From an uncultured Lachnospiraceae bacterium (GTDB taxonomy: Bacteria > Bacillota > Clostridia > Lachnospirales > Lachnospiraceae), in NCBI GenBank assembly GCA_902803625.1, contig CADCQV010000047.1:1-23435 (forward strand): a stretch of DNA of 23,435 nt, in the 5' to 3' direction. Under the pieces are notes generated by a model. That model did no database searches, was not told where the DNA came from, and saw nothing but the letters and a program-made list of their open reading frames with translations. Made by a program: the position numbers and the translations under genes. Positions 1 to 7,335 of the stretch are shown here, piece after piece (positions within the stretch are counted from its first letter, which is position 1; each line of letters starts with the position of its first letter).

Positions 1-1
1 A

Positions 2-691
2 AAAGTTGGAACAGAGAACTGGAGGAAAAAACGCCGACAGGAATATCTGGAGATGAAAGAATTCAGATACTATATTTTTTGCGAAGGCGAGCAGACGGAA
101 CCTTTATATTTTAATGGTTTCAAAAAGCTTATTGAAGATAATCCAATCTACAGGGACATGGTTTTGATCAAGATAGAACCTTGCGGTGCCGAGACTATGA
201 GGGTTATCAGTCAGGCTGAGAGATATGTTAAGGATAACCATATTGAAAAGGGACAGATATGGTGCGTTTATGACAAGGACAGCTTTCCTGCTAAAAATTT
301 TAATGGGGTGGTGAGCCGAGCAGAGTCGCTGAATAGGGAGAATCCATTGCTACAGTATCATACAGCATGGAGTAACGAATGCATCGAGTTCTGGTTCCTT
401 CTTCACTTTGCTTACTATACTTCAAATAACCATAGGACTGAATATATCAGCTTTCTTAATGATAAGTATAGGGAGCTTGGAATAGGGAAGTACCAAAAGA
501 ATAACAGTGAAACATTCGATGTTTTAATGAAAAAGGGCAATCCGAAGCTGGCATCGAGATATGCTCGAAGGAGTATTGAGGAGCATAAGATTCTTTCGCC
601 AGCAGATATTGCACCAGGGACAAAGGTTTATGAGCTTGTGGAGGAACTGGCAAAATATCTTCCGGAGGACGATCGAAAAAGATTTTTGTGA
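2..691 (+). CDS. rloB: RloB-like TOPRIM-type protein, 5' end outside window
   Basis: This is an RloB-family protein, a TOPRIM-like putative nuclease usually paired with an AAA/ABC-type ATPase (RloA) in defence or restriction loci. Numbering from the internal ATG at 53, the diagnostic blocks are CEGEQTEPLYF (10-20), VYDKDSF (72-78) and SNECIEFWFLLHF (107-119), which carry the acidic residues expected of the fold. The frame stays open to the left edge and reads GTENWRKKRRQEYLE just before that Met. RloB proteins usually have a basic N-terminal stretch like this ahead of the EGE.TEP block, and the ATG at 53 has GGAG only one base away, so I think the true start is left of the window. The stop is at 689-691, and a well-spaced ribosome binding site for the next gene follows. 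Its ATPase partner, if any, is not visible. Family call is confident; molecular activity is inferred from the family. Confidence 0.8.
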   Translation, partial: KVGTENWRKKRRQEYLEMKEFRYYIFCEGEQTEPLYFNGFKKLIEDNPIYRDMVLIKIEPCGAETMRVISQAERYVKDNHIEKGQIWCVYDKDSFPAKNFNGVVSRAESLNRENPLLQYHTAWSNECIEFWFLLHFAYYTSNNHRTEYISFLNDKYRELGIGKYQKNNSETFDVLMKKGNPKLASRYARRSIEEHKILSPADIAPGTKVYELVEELAKYLPEDDRKRFL

Positions 692-706
692 AGAGAGGAG
701 CATCTT

Positions 707-910
707 ATGCCAAGAAGCAGGGAAGCTATCAGTACAATAAAAGGCTATTATTTTCAGTTTGATTACTATATTCTGCAGCTTCTTTGTCTTCAAAGCGACG
801 ATGCATCAGTGTGTATTGAAGGAGTTGAGGATGTCGATATCATTATGAATGAGTTCACAGAAGCTGTTCAGTGTAAGTATTATGAGGAAACCAGGTGTGT
901 TGTATCTTAA
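707..910 (+). pseudogene. N-terminal stub of a DUF4297/Cap4-like nuclease-type gene
   Basis: The first 63 or so residues resemble the N-terminus of DUF4297-type (Cap4-like) defence nucleases: an EAISTIKGYYFQFDYYILQLL opening, then GVEDVDI and AVQCKYYEET. The acidic VEDVD and the Q-x-K of QCKYY match the layout of a PD-(D/E)XK active site. Related proteins run for several hundred residues, but here the frame ends after 67 codons, just past QCKYYEET. The start is well set: AGAGGAG at 694-700 with six bases to ATG 707, 15 bases after the rloB stop, so it was probably co-transcribed with rloB. Sequence downstream of about 890 belongs to an unrelated Rpn-like gene, which points to a deletion or recombination junction. 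The family link comes from recognising motifs, without a search, and is moderate. Confidence 0.55.
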
Positions 911-1490
911 GCCTCTGGTAAAAATCCCTGCACCGGAGTATTATGTGTTTTATAACGGAACTGAGGAAGCCCCTGAGAGGGAGGATATGAGACTTTCGGA
1001 TGCCTTTGAGGTTCCTTCCGAGGGCTATGAATGGACAGCGCATCTGATAAATGTGAATGCTGGAAGAAACGATGAGATAATGGATTGCTGTCCGGCACTG
1101 AAGGGTTATGCTTTGCTGGTTGAGGAATTCCGGGACGGAAAGAGGAAGGGGCTTTCTGATAATGCAGCGGCTGAGAGAGCGATACAGAAAACCATAGATA
1201 CTGGTTACCTGGTTGATTATCTCGGAAAAATACAGGCGGAGGCGAAGACTATGTTATTGACCGAATTTGATGAAAAAGCTTATGAAGAGGATATCAGGGA
1301 AGAAGCTTTCAATGAGGGAAGAGTAGAAGGAAGAGAAGAGGGAAGAGAAGAGGAGCGCTTGAATACGGAAAGAGAACGCTTGAGAGCCGGGGCTGCTGAA
1401 AAGCGTGTCAGGGAGCTTGAGGAGATGCTGAGACAGTTAGGCGAGAACATAAGGAGGATGAAAATGACCGGGATAAACAGAAAAAAATAG
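849..1490 (+). pseudogene. C-terminal remnant of Rpn/PD-(D/E)XK transposase-like gene
   Basis: From about nucleotide 897 this frame reads like the C-terminal two thirds of an Rpn-family (recombination-promoting nuclease, PDDEXK_2) protein. It has IPAPEYYVFYNGTEEAPERE, then SDAF, YEWTAHLINVN, AIQKTIDTGYLVDYL, and a long charged Glu/Arg coiled-coil tail (EGREEGREEER repeats). The N-terminal catalytic core of the family is missing. The 16 or so residues before the homology (849-896) are an out-of-frame reading of the neighbouring DUF4297-like stub, and no ribosome binding site fits a start here, so it is probably not translated as a proper protein. Its last codons overlap the ribosome binding site and signal-peptide start of the next gene, stopping at TAG 1488-1490 just after a run of seven A. 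I call it a pseudogene; a functional short form cannot be excluded. Confidence 0.6.
1452..1490 (+). other. Start region of the amidase with A7 frameshift
   Basis: AGGAGG at 1452-1457 lies six bases before ATG 1464, which opens MTGINRKK and meets TAG at 1488 right after the seven A of 1481-1487. With one more A the same frame would continue as IAVALLISMLFSAV into the amidase, giving a textbook signal peptide (basic NRKK, hydrophobic core, CAA-E cleavage region). The only start inside the amidase frame, TTG 1502, has no ribosome binding site and would remove most of the signal peptide. The run could be a slippage site, a phase-variable tract, a true mutation or a sequencing error. Confidence 0.6.
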
Positions 1491-1501
1491 CTGTTGCTTT
1501 A

Positions 1502-4087
1502 TTGATATCGATGCTTTTTTCCGCAGTTCCGACAGGGATCATATGTGCTGCGGAAATAGAGGAAAGCAGAACAGAGTCCTATTCGAGGGGCGCGGAAGCA
1601 GAGGATGGCGCCATAGAGTCCTATTCGAAGGGCACGGAATATAATTATTCGGAGGAAAAAGGCGCTGTGGAACAGCTTGAGGATCTGTTTACAACGATTG
1701 ATCTTCAAAGCGCTACTATTACGGATCTGCAGCACGAAATGGAAAAGGGGAATCTCACATCCGAAAAGCTGACCCGGATGTATCTTGACAGGATAAATGC
1801 CTATGATAAGAAAGAAAACCTGAATTCTATTATCTGGATAAATGATAATGCCCTGTCTGATGCGAGGAAGCTTGATTCAGAAAGAGCCGGAGGCAGGGTG
1901 CGTGGAAAGCTCCATGGCATTCCCATTATTGTCAAGGATAATTATAACGTGGCGGGAATGCCCACTTCAGCCGGTGCCGTGGCTCTTGCCGACCTTATTG
2001 CGGATGAAGATGCGGGTGTCGTGAAAAAGCTGAAGGATGCCGGAGCAGTGATAATTGCAAAAGCCAATATGTCGGAATTTGCCTGCAGCGCAGTCGACTC
2101 CCATTCAACCCTCGGCGGTGATGTCCATAATGCCTATGATCCTTCCCGTTCCCCTGCGGGTTCTTCCGGAGGCTCCGCCACTGCCGCGGCATCAAATTTC
2201 GCAGCTGCCGCTCTCGGAACCGATACCGGAGGTTCCATCAGAAACCCGTCCTCCTGGTCCGGGCTTTTCGGAATAAGACCCTCAAAGGGTCTAACCTCGA
2301 TTGACGGGGTTCTACCGCTTACGGTTACAAGGGATACAACGGGACCGATGGCCAGAAGTGCCGAAGACATGGCGATCGTCCTTGAAGCCATGGCAGGAAC
2401 GGATGAAAATGATGACTTTACTGTGGAAGCTGACGCCGACGGACTGCGTGGCAGCGGCTATACGAAGGAGCTCTCACCTGACTCACTTAAGGGGAAGAGG
2501 ATCGCTTTTCTCACCTCATCTTTTGATTATCATACGCCAAGCTGTAATAAGGTCAATGAATATTACCACGAAATGTATCATACGGACAAAGACGTATATA
2601 ATGAGTCGGATTTTGCCGGTGATGAGAAGCTTCCGGCAGAAACTGAAATACTTGCAAGACAGGCAAGAGCAGTATTAAGAAAGGCCGGAGCCGAATTTGT
2701 TTCTCTTTCAGATGAAAAACTGTTCAGTGATGAATTTCTGCTTCTTATCAAGGCTGGCGCATGGAACATCCCCTATAACTCTAATAATAAATATAATGCT
2801 GAATATGACATCAATCTGTTTTTGAGTAAATTCGGAGAAAAAAGCGGGATAAAAACCTTTAAGGATATTCTGAACAGCGGAGACGATATAGGCTGCTTCT
2901 TTGCTTCTTTTGGAGAAGATCAAAAAAAGTACGGATATGATCTCGCTGATCATTTTGAAAAGGATGAATATGAAAAGTACGGTTATTTTGCCGACAAAAA
3001 TACCGGATTTCTGAGACCGCAGGAATGGGAAGAGGTCCGCAAATATCAAAAGAAGCTTTCCGACATCATGAAGGAAAAGGATATTGATGCGGTCATGTAT
3101 TTGTATTATACGGATTTAGCAAAGCAGCAGAAACAAGGTGATTATACATGGAATAACTCTCCTTATGAGCGTGCTTTCGGGCCCTCTCTGGGTCTCCCTG
3201 ATATGAATATTCCTATGGGCTTCAGGGCTGCAAGCTCTGATGATGCCGGAACCCTGCTTCCGATGGGACTCAGCATGGTCGGAAGATTCGGGGGCGAAAA
3301 GGAGCTTATGGAGATCGCCTATGCCTATGAGAAAGCGGCGGGGGATGCAATTAAGCATGCTCCGGGAAATACGCCGGCTCTCCGGGACGAAGAACTGAAT
3401 TCATATCTTGACGCACTGATGGAGGAAGCCTGTCTCATAAACCCCGTGAAATATGGTCTTGACGCGAACTCTTCGGTTATTAAAAAGCTTAATGATACGT
3501 ATGATAAGGCTCTTAACGCAGACTATGACGATCCGCAAAGTGTCTACAATGCAGCTTTCGAGCTCGCGACAGCCTATGATAAGATCACATATAAATACAG
3601 GGAGAGAAGGAAAGCAGCCGGTACGGTGCTCTTAAAAGGACAGAAGATCAATAATATACCGGAGCTTATGTTCAAGGGTATAGAGGGAATATCCGGCTTT
3701 AATACGGATGATAAGAAAACTGCGTCTGTATCAAAAAAAGGCGTGCTGAAGGGAAAGAAGGAAGGAAAAACAAGGGTTAATGCCCTTGCCTCCGGTGACA
3801 GGAAGAATGCTGCTACCCTGTCCTCTTGTACGGTTACAGTTATTAATAAGCCAAAGCTGGTTTTTAAGGATATAAAGCCTGATGAGAACAGCGGAAGGAT
3901 AAACGGCTATGATGCTTTTGTATCCGATGATACACTTCTTTTAGAGCCTGACAGCTGGAGAAGCAGCAAAAATAGTGTTGCCGAAGTAGATGAGAACGGA
4001 ATAATAACAGTAAAGGGCAAAGGAAAAACAAAGATCACCGCGGTTTTCGGAAATATCAAAGTGAAAGGGACATTAAAGATACAATGA
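1502..4087 (+). CDS. Secreted amidase-signature hydrolase with Ig-like C-terminus
   Basis: Amidase-signature family enzyme, which hydrolyses C-N bonds of amides. Numbering from TTG 1502, the Ser-cisSer-Lys triad is visible: K145 in PIIVKDN, S221 in AGSSGGSA and S245 in TDTGGSIRNP, within the usual glycine/serine-rich core (about 70-300). The C-terminus (about 705-861) holds two bacterial Ig-like (BIG2-type) segments, each with a V...GV/GI..KGKGKT pattern, suggesting surface or matrix binding. The frame is open upstream of 1502 and reads KQKKIAVALLISMLFSAV then CAAE, a good signal peptide, but has no start there. A proper ribosome binding site and ATG 1464 sit one base out of phase, so the native gene probably begins at 1464 and is frameshifted here. 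The N-terminal linker contains a near-duplicated ESYSRG/ESYSKG unit. Substrate unknown. It converges on the leftward gene, with 12 bases between them. Confidence 0.8.
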   Translation: MISMLFSAVPTGIICAAEIEESRTESYSRGAEAEDGAIESYSKGTEYNYSEEKGAVEQLEDLFTTIDLQSATITDLQHEMEKGNLTSEKLTRMYLDRINAYDKKENLNSIIWINDNALSDARKLDSERAGGRVRGKLHGIPIIVKDNYNVAGMPTSAGAVALADLIADEDAGVVKKLKDAGAVIIAKANMSEFACSAVDSHSTLGGDVHNAYDPSRSPAGSSGGSATAAASNFAAAALGTDTGGSIRNPSSWSGLFGIRPSKGLTSIDGVLPLTVTRDTTGPMARSAEDMAIVLEAMAGTDENDDFTVEADADGLRGSGYTKELSPDSLKGKRIAFLTSSFDYHTPSCNKVNEYYHEMYHTDKDVYNESDFAGDEKLPAETEILARQARAVLRKAGAEFVSLSDEKLFSDEFLLLIKAGAWNIPYNSNNKYNAEYDINLFLSKFGEKSGIKTFKDILNSGDDIGCFFASFGEDQKKYGYDLADHFEKDEYEKYGYFADKNTGFLRPQEWEEVRKYQKKLSDIMKEKDIDAVMYLYYTDLAKQQKQGDYTWNNSPYERAFGPSLGLPDMNIPMGFRAASSDDAGTLLPMGLSMVGRFGGEKELMEIAYAYEKAAGDAIKHAPGNTPALRDEELNSYLDALMEEACLINPVKYGLDANSSVIKKLNDTYDKALNADYDDPQSVYNAAFELATAYDKITYKYRERRKAAGTVLLKGQKINNIPELMFKGIEGISGFNTDDKKTASVSKKGVLKGKKEGKTRVNALASGDRKNAATLSSCTVTVINKPKLVFKDIKPDENSGRINGYDAFVSDDTLLLEPDSWRSSKNSVAEVDENGIITVKGKGKTKITAVFGNIKVKGTLKIQ

Positions 4088-4099
4088 CTAAATACAATC

Positions 4100-5512
4100 T
4101 TATGACGCTCCTTTACCGAAGATCACTACAAAGACTGTCTTCAGGATGAGCTTTGCGTCCAGAAGCAGCGACCAGTTGTCTATATAGTAAAGATCCAGTC
4201 TCACTACATCATCAAAATTCTTTATCTCACTTCGCCCGGAAACCTGCCACAGGCCGGTTATTCCGGGCCTTATGGAAAGACGCCTCATATGGATATTTCC
4301 ATACTTCTCGTATTCATCCTCCGTCGGAGGTCTTGTTCCCACCATGCTCATATCGCCCATCAGCACGTTCCAGAACTGCGGCAGCTCGTCAATGCTGGAT
4401 TTCCTTAAGAATTTGCCGACGGGGGTTATCCGCGGGTCGTCCTTGATCTTGAACATCAGGCCGTTCATCTCATTTTTTTCCATCAGCTCTGCTTTTCTCT
4501 TTTCCGCGTCGGCGTACATGGTCCGGAGCTTATAGATCTTGAATCTCCTTCCGTTTATTCCCACCCTCGTCTGGGCAAAGAATATGGGACCGGGACTTGT
4601 GAGCTTTATAACAGGTCCGAAGATGAGGAGCGAAATACCGCAGATAATAAGGCCCACAAAGCTGCCGATGATATCAAAGAGGCGCTTGATGAAAAGTGCG
4701 CCGGGGTTATGTATGGCAGCGGCAAAGCTCACCACCTGATATCCGGCAAATTCCCTTATTCTCCGTTCTCTTGCATCCAGATTGAATTCGATATTCAGGT
4801 TTACCGTTACTCCCATCTGTTCAAAGCCCGTGATGATCTTTCTGAGCTTCACCTCATAGCTGTAGGGGATATTGATGAAGACCTCATCATAGACATTCTG
4901 TCTGTGGGTAAGGAGATAATTCTCCTCATTTCCTACTACGGGGATCCCGTTGATATTCCGTCCCACCATATCCTTGTCAAGAATGGTGATACAGGAGATC
5001 CGCATAAGATAGCCCTGGTTTTCCTCGAATTTTGCGAGAATATCCTTTGCCAGGAAGGAAAGGGTGACGAGCATGACATTATTGATCTTTTCGCCGTTTT
5101 TTGCGTGGTTAATAAGAACAGCTCTGAAGATCATGCGGAAAATATAGTCCAGCACGAAGGAGATAGCAAAGACCAGTCCTATTACATAACGTGAAACGAT
5201 GCTTCCCTGCTGCACTGCGAAGAGATAGATCATTGTCATTGCGAGAAGGGATACATGGTTTTTCAAAACGGATGTGAGATTCTCGAGAGGACTCTGGTGA
5301 ACCACCGAAGGCCGGTTATTATCATAAAATACAAATATGACCACGTACATCAGAATGATAACAACCAGCGCGGACAAGTAGAGATCGATTATCTCAATTG
5401 AAAAAGGATCTTCAAATCTCAGGTATAAGGATATAAAAAATGCGATCAGCAGGCTTATGATATCAATTACCAGAACCACACTTCTTCTGATCTGGGACGA
5501 ACGTAACAGCAC
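4100..5512 (-). CDS. Polyprenyl-phosphate sugar phosphotransferase (WbaP/exopolysaccharide type)
   Basis: Membrane enzyme that moves a sugar-1-phosphate from a nucleotide sugar to undecaprenyl phosphate, the first step of exopolysaccharide or capsule repeat-unit synthesis. The 470 residues have the expected layout: hydrophobic segments at about 11-30, 46-63, 85-101 and 108-130, a soluble Rossmann-like middle (145-260), a membrane-entering helix near 282-305, and the C-terminal bacterial sugar transferase domain with KLRTMYADAE, IDELPQFWNVLMGDMS (D375-E376 catalytic pair), VGTRPP and RPGITGLWQVSGR. Start is GTG 5512, chosen because AAGGAG lies eight bases upstream on the minus strand and an ATG nearby is out of frame and stops at once. 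It diverges from gmd and has its own candidate promoter. The sugar cannot be read from sequence; glucose or galactose phosphate is usual. No terminator hairpin is evident between it and the amidase end. Confidence 0.92.
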   Translation of the reverse strand: MLLRSSQIRRSVVLVIDIISLLIAFFISLYLRFEDPFSIEIIDLYLSALVVIILMYVVIFVFYDNNRPSVVHQSPLENLTSVLKNHVSLLAMTMIYLFAVQQGSIVSRYVIGLVFAISFVLDYIFRMIFRAVLINHAKNGEKINNVMLVTLSFLAKDILAKFEENQGYLMRISCITILDKDMVGRNINGIPVVGNEENYLLTHRQNVYDEVFINIPYSYEVKLRKIITGFEQMGVTVNLNIEFNLDARERRIREFAGYQVVSFAAAIHNPGALFIKRLFDIIGSFVGLIICGISLLIFGPVIKLTSPGPIFFAQTRVGINGRRFKIYKLRTMYADAEKRKAELMEKNEMNGLMFKIKDDPRITPVGKFLRKSSIDELPQFWNVLMGDMSMVGTRPPTEDEYEKYGNIHMRRLSIRPGITGLWQVSGRSEIKNFDDVVRLDLYYIDNWSLLLDAKLILKTVFVVIFGKGAS

Positions 5513-5550
5513 TTCACATACTCCTTCTTATTTTTAATGGTATCGGGATG

Positions 5551-5579
5551 ATTGTACTCTATTTTCATCATGTCTGCAA
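5551..5579 (-). promoter_or_regulatory. Candidate sigma-A promoter for the sugar phosphotransferase
   Basis: On the minus strand TTGCAG (5579-5574) and TACAAT (5556-5551) are separated by exactly 17 bases, each close to the vegetative consensus. Transcription would begin near 5544, about 30 bases before GTG 5512, leaving room for the AAGGAG ribosome binding site. It overlaps a candidate rightward promoter. Confidence 0.6.
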
Positions 5580-5602
5580 ATATTAGCGTTGTGTGTTATA
5601 CT
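5574..5602 (+). promoter_or_regulatory. Candidate extended -10 promoter toward gmd
   Basis: TGT-TATACT at 5594-5602 is an extended -10 element. The hexamer 17 bases upstream (CTGCAA, 5574-5579) is a weak -35 and is the same DNA as the -35 of the opposing promoter. The transcript would carry a leader of about 200 bases containing the repeats before gmd. Confidence 0.4.
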
Positions 5603-5651
5603 GCTCTAAGGGCATATTGAGTGCCGGCGATGGATTTCATACCGGTAAGAA

Positions 5652-5680
5652 AAGATTCTTCGCTTCGCTCAGAATGACAT
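5652..5680 (+). repeat. Half copy of the dispersed palindromic repeat
   Basis: AAGATTCTTCGCTTCGCTC followed by AGAATGACA is one arm of the dispersed palindrome that recurs through this window. It is the reverse complement of the arm at 7302-7329. No partner arm lies beside it; instead its terminal AATGACA begins a tandem array. Confidence 0.75.
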
Positions 5681-5763
5681 TGTGTGGAACCGGAATGACA
5701 TTGTGTGTAACCGGAATGACACTGTGTGGAACCGGAATGACATTGTGTGGAACCGGAATGACA
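5673..5763 (+). repeat. 21-bp tandem repeat, four units plus a partial fifth
   Basis: Units at 5673-5693, 5694-5714, 5715-5735 and 5736-5756 differ by at most one base from the form AATGACATTGTGTGG-AACCGG, and a fifth starts at 5757 but keeps only AATGACA. Each unit opens with the same AATGACA that ends the adjacent dispersed repeat, so the array probably grew by slippage from that end. Unit length is a multiple of three, and reading frames run through it on both strands, but none looks like a gene. It lies in the presumed gmd leader. Confidence 0.85.
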
Positions 5764-5807
5764 GGAAGTGGGGATGTCTCCAATGACTGCAAGGAGGATT
5801 TGAACAT

Positions 5808-6878
5808 ATGAGAAATGTTGCACTTATTACAGGTATTACAGGTCAGGACGGTTCGTATCTTGCGGACCTTCTGCTGGAAAAAGGATATGAGGTTCACGGT
5901 ATCATCCGCCGGCAGTCCAGCATCAATACGAAGCGCATAGACCATCTGTATTACAATAAGGAATTGAAGGATAAGACCTTCTTCCTGCATCATGGTGATA
6001 TGACGGATTCCAGCAATCTGAACCGGATGATAGAGCAGATCCAGCCGACGGAGATATATAATCTCGCGGCCCAATCCCATGTGGGAGTTTCCTTCGAGGT
6101 GCCGGAATACACTGCTGAGACCACCGGAGTGGGAACCTTACGTATCCTCGACGCCATAAAGAAAACCGGGGTCAAATGCCGTTTCTACCAGGCTTCCACA
6201 TCGGAGCTTTTCGGGGGCATCCCGGAGACGGCACCGCAGTCGGAGAAGACACCCTTCTATCCGAAGAGTCCCTACGGTGCGGCGAAGCTCTATTCCTACT
6301 GGATAACCGTGAATTACAGGGAGGCGTACGGTCTTTACGCCTGCAACGGTATCCTCTTTAATCACGAGTCACCGAGACGCGGAGAGACCTTTGTGACAAG
6401 GAAGATAACCCAGGCCGTGGCAAGGATCATTAACGGTGATCAGGATACCCTTCCCTTAGGAAATCTGAATGCAAAGCGTGACTGGGGCTTTTCCGGGGAC
6501 TACGTGGAGGGGATGTGGCGGATCCTCCAGCAGGATAAGCCGGGAGACTATGTGCTTGCTTCCGGGGAGACCCATTCGGTACGTGAATTTGCCGAGCTTG
6601 CCTTTAAGGAGGTCGGTATCGATCTCGAGTGGAGGGGCACCGGAGTCAATGAGAAGGGATACGACAGGAATACAGGCAGGATCTATGTGGAGGTAAATCC
6701 GAAGTACTTCAGACCCGCTGAGGTGGAGCTTCTCTGGGGAGATCCCTCCAGGGCGGAGAAGGAGCTCGGGTGGAAAAGACAGACCAGCTTCAGGGAGCTG
6801 GTGCATATGATGGTGGATTCCGATATGAAGGACATCACCGGGAAAAGCATCGAGGAATACCTTCAAACTACCCTTTGA
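5808..6878 (+). CDS. gmd: GDP-mannose 4,6-dehydratase
   Basis: Cytosolic NADP-dependent SDR enzyme converting GDP-D-mannose to GDP-4-keto-6-deoxy-D-mannose, precursor of GDP-fucose, GDP-rhamnose and GDP-perosamine. At 356 residues it is full length. The nucleotide-binding GITGQDGSYL is at 9-18. The catalytic set is T131/S132, E133 (STSELFGG), Y156 and K160 in SPYGAAKLYSYW. The family blocks LFNHESPRRGETFVTRKI and NAKRDWGFSGDYV are intact. AAGGAGG at 5791-5797 with ten bases to ATG sets the start. It diverges from the sugar phosphotransferase, which suggests a shared glycan pathway. No GDP-fucose synthase or perosamine aminotransferase follows, so the next step must be encoded elsewhere. Identification is very secure. 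Confidence 0.97.
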   Translation: MRNVALITGITGQDGSYLADLLLEKGYEVHGIIRRQSSINTKRIDHLYYNKELKDKTFFLHHGDMTDSSNLNRMIEQIQPTEIYNLAAQSHVGVSFEVPEYTAETTGVGTLRILDAIKKTGVKCRFYQASTSELFGGIPETAPQSEKTPFYPKSPYGAAKLYSYWITVNYREAYGLYACNGILFNHESPRRGETFVTRKITQAVARIINGDQDTLPLGNLNAKRDWGFSGDYVEGMWRILQQDKPGDYVLASGETHSVREFAELAFKEVGIDLEWRGTGVNEKGYDRNTGRIYVEVNPKYFRPAEVELLWGDPSRAEKELGWKRQTSFRELVHMMVDSDMKDITGKSIEEYLQTTL

Positions 6879-6903
6879 CGGGTGTATGTCTTGGGGATAT
6901 AAT
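6875..6903 (+). promoter_or_regulatory. Strong sigma-A-type promoter for the small membrane protein
   Basis: TTGACG (6875-6880) and TATAAT (6898-6903) have a 17-base spacer, the best match to the vegetative consensus seen in the window. The -35 overlaps the gmd stop codon (6876-6878). Transcription would start near 6910, about 35 bases before ATG 6945, so this gene can be expressed apart from gmd. Confidence 0.75.
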
Positions 6904-6944
6904 GGTACAAACACCAAAAGTACAAATATAAGGAGGGCAGGGGT

Positions 6945-7265
6945 ATGGACAATGTTGATCTGACAAGGCTCGAAGATGCGGTTGACGGCCTTCGGCAGAA
7001 TCTGAGAAGTGTAAGGCATAATGTTAACGAACTGATAAACAAGGAGGAGGAGGTAAAAATGAGAGAAACAAAAAGAGATCCCATTCTCTGGGCATTGGCG
7101 ATTATCGGAGTGATCGCAGCGGTTGCAGCTATTTCCTATGCGGTATACCGTTATTTCACACCTGATTATCTGGAAGACTATGATGATGACTATGATGACA
7201 GGTTTGATGATGATTTCTTTGATGATGAGGAAGAGGAAGCAAAGCCCGCGAAGAAGGATGAGTAG
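6945..7265 (+). CDS. Small single-span membrane protein with acidic tail
   Basis: 106-residue protein of unknown function. It has a polar, probably helical N-terminus (1-45), one transmembrane helix at about 48-68 (WALAIIGVIAAVAAISYAVY), then an extremely acidic tail (DYLEDYDDDYDDRF to DDEEEEA, 74-99) ending in KPAKKDE. Proteins of this style occur in Clostridia, but I do not recognise a named family. AAGGAGGG near 6930-6936 supports ATG 6945. A second, stronger ribosome binding site inside the gene could start an in-frame 68-residue form at Met39 that keeps the helix and tail. The gene has its own promoter and is followed by a dispersed repeat arm and the rRNA methyltransferase gene. Confidence 0.8.
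   Translation: MDNVDLTRLEDAVDGLRQNLRSVRHNVNELINKEEEVKMRETKRDPILWALAIIGVIAAVAAISYAVYRYFTPDYLEDYDDDYDDRFDDDFFDDEEEEAKPAKKDE
7041..7061 (+). promoter_or_regulatory. Internal ribosome binding site and in-frame alternative start
   Basis: AAGGAGGAGGAGG (7041-7053) lies five bases before ATG 7059, which is in frame with the gene starting at 6945 (codon 39). It fits initiation better than most true starts here, although the stretch also encodes NKEEEV, so the match may be partly by chance. Confidence 0.45.
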
Positions 7266-7301
7266 AAAGATCATTTTGACGACGCTGTCACCCTGATGAC
7301 G

Positions 7302-7329
7302 CTGTCATTCTGAGCGAAGCGAAGAATCT
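7302..7329 (+). repeat. Single arm of the dispersed palindromic repeat
   Basis: CTGTCATTCTGAGCGAAGCG followed by AAGAATCT, ending six bases before the rlmD start. It is the reverse complement of the arm at 5652-5680. Because it occupies the position of the ribosome binding site, rlmD lacks a recognisable one. Confidence 0.75.
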
Positions 7330-7335
7330 ATTTTT

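Noticed and set aside
2301..2678. Rightward 125-codon frame inside the amidase gene
   Set aside because: Overlaps the conserved amidase core in another frame and looks random in composition.
4709..5194. Rightward 161-codon frame inside the sugar phosphotransferase gene
   Set aside because: It is antisense to a clearly conserved gene, has no recognisable motif and no ribosome binding site.
5673..5763. CRISPR array
   Set aside because: Units are directly abutting 21-mers without spacers, and no cas genes are present.
5596..6080. Leftward frames across the 21-bp tandem repeats and gmd start
   Set aside because: They are low-complexity readings of the repeat (CHSGSTQ-type units) and antisense gmd, with no ribosome binding site or family motif.
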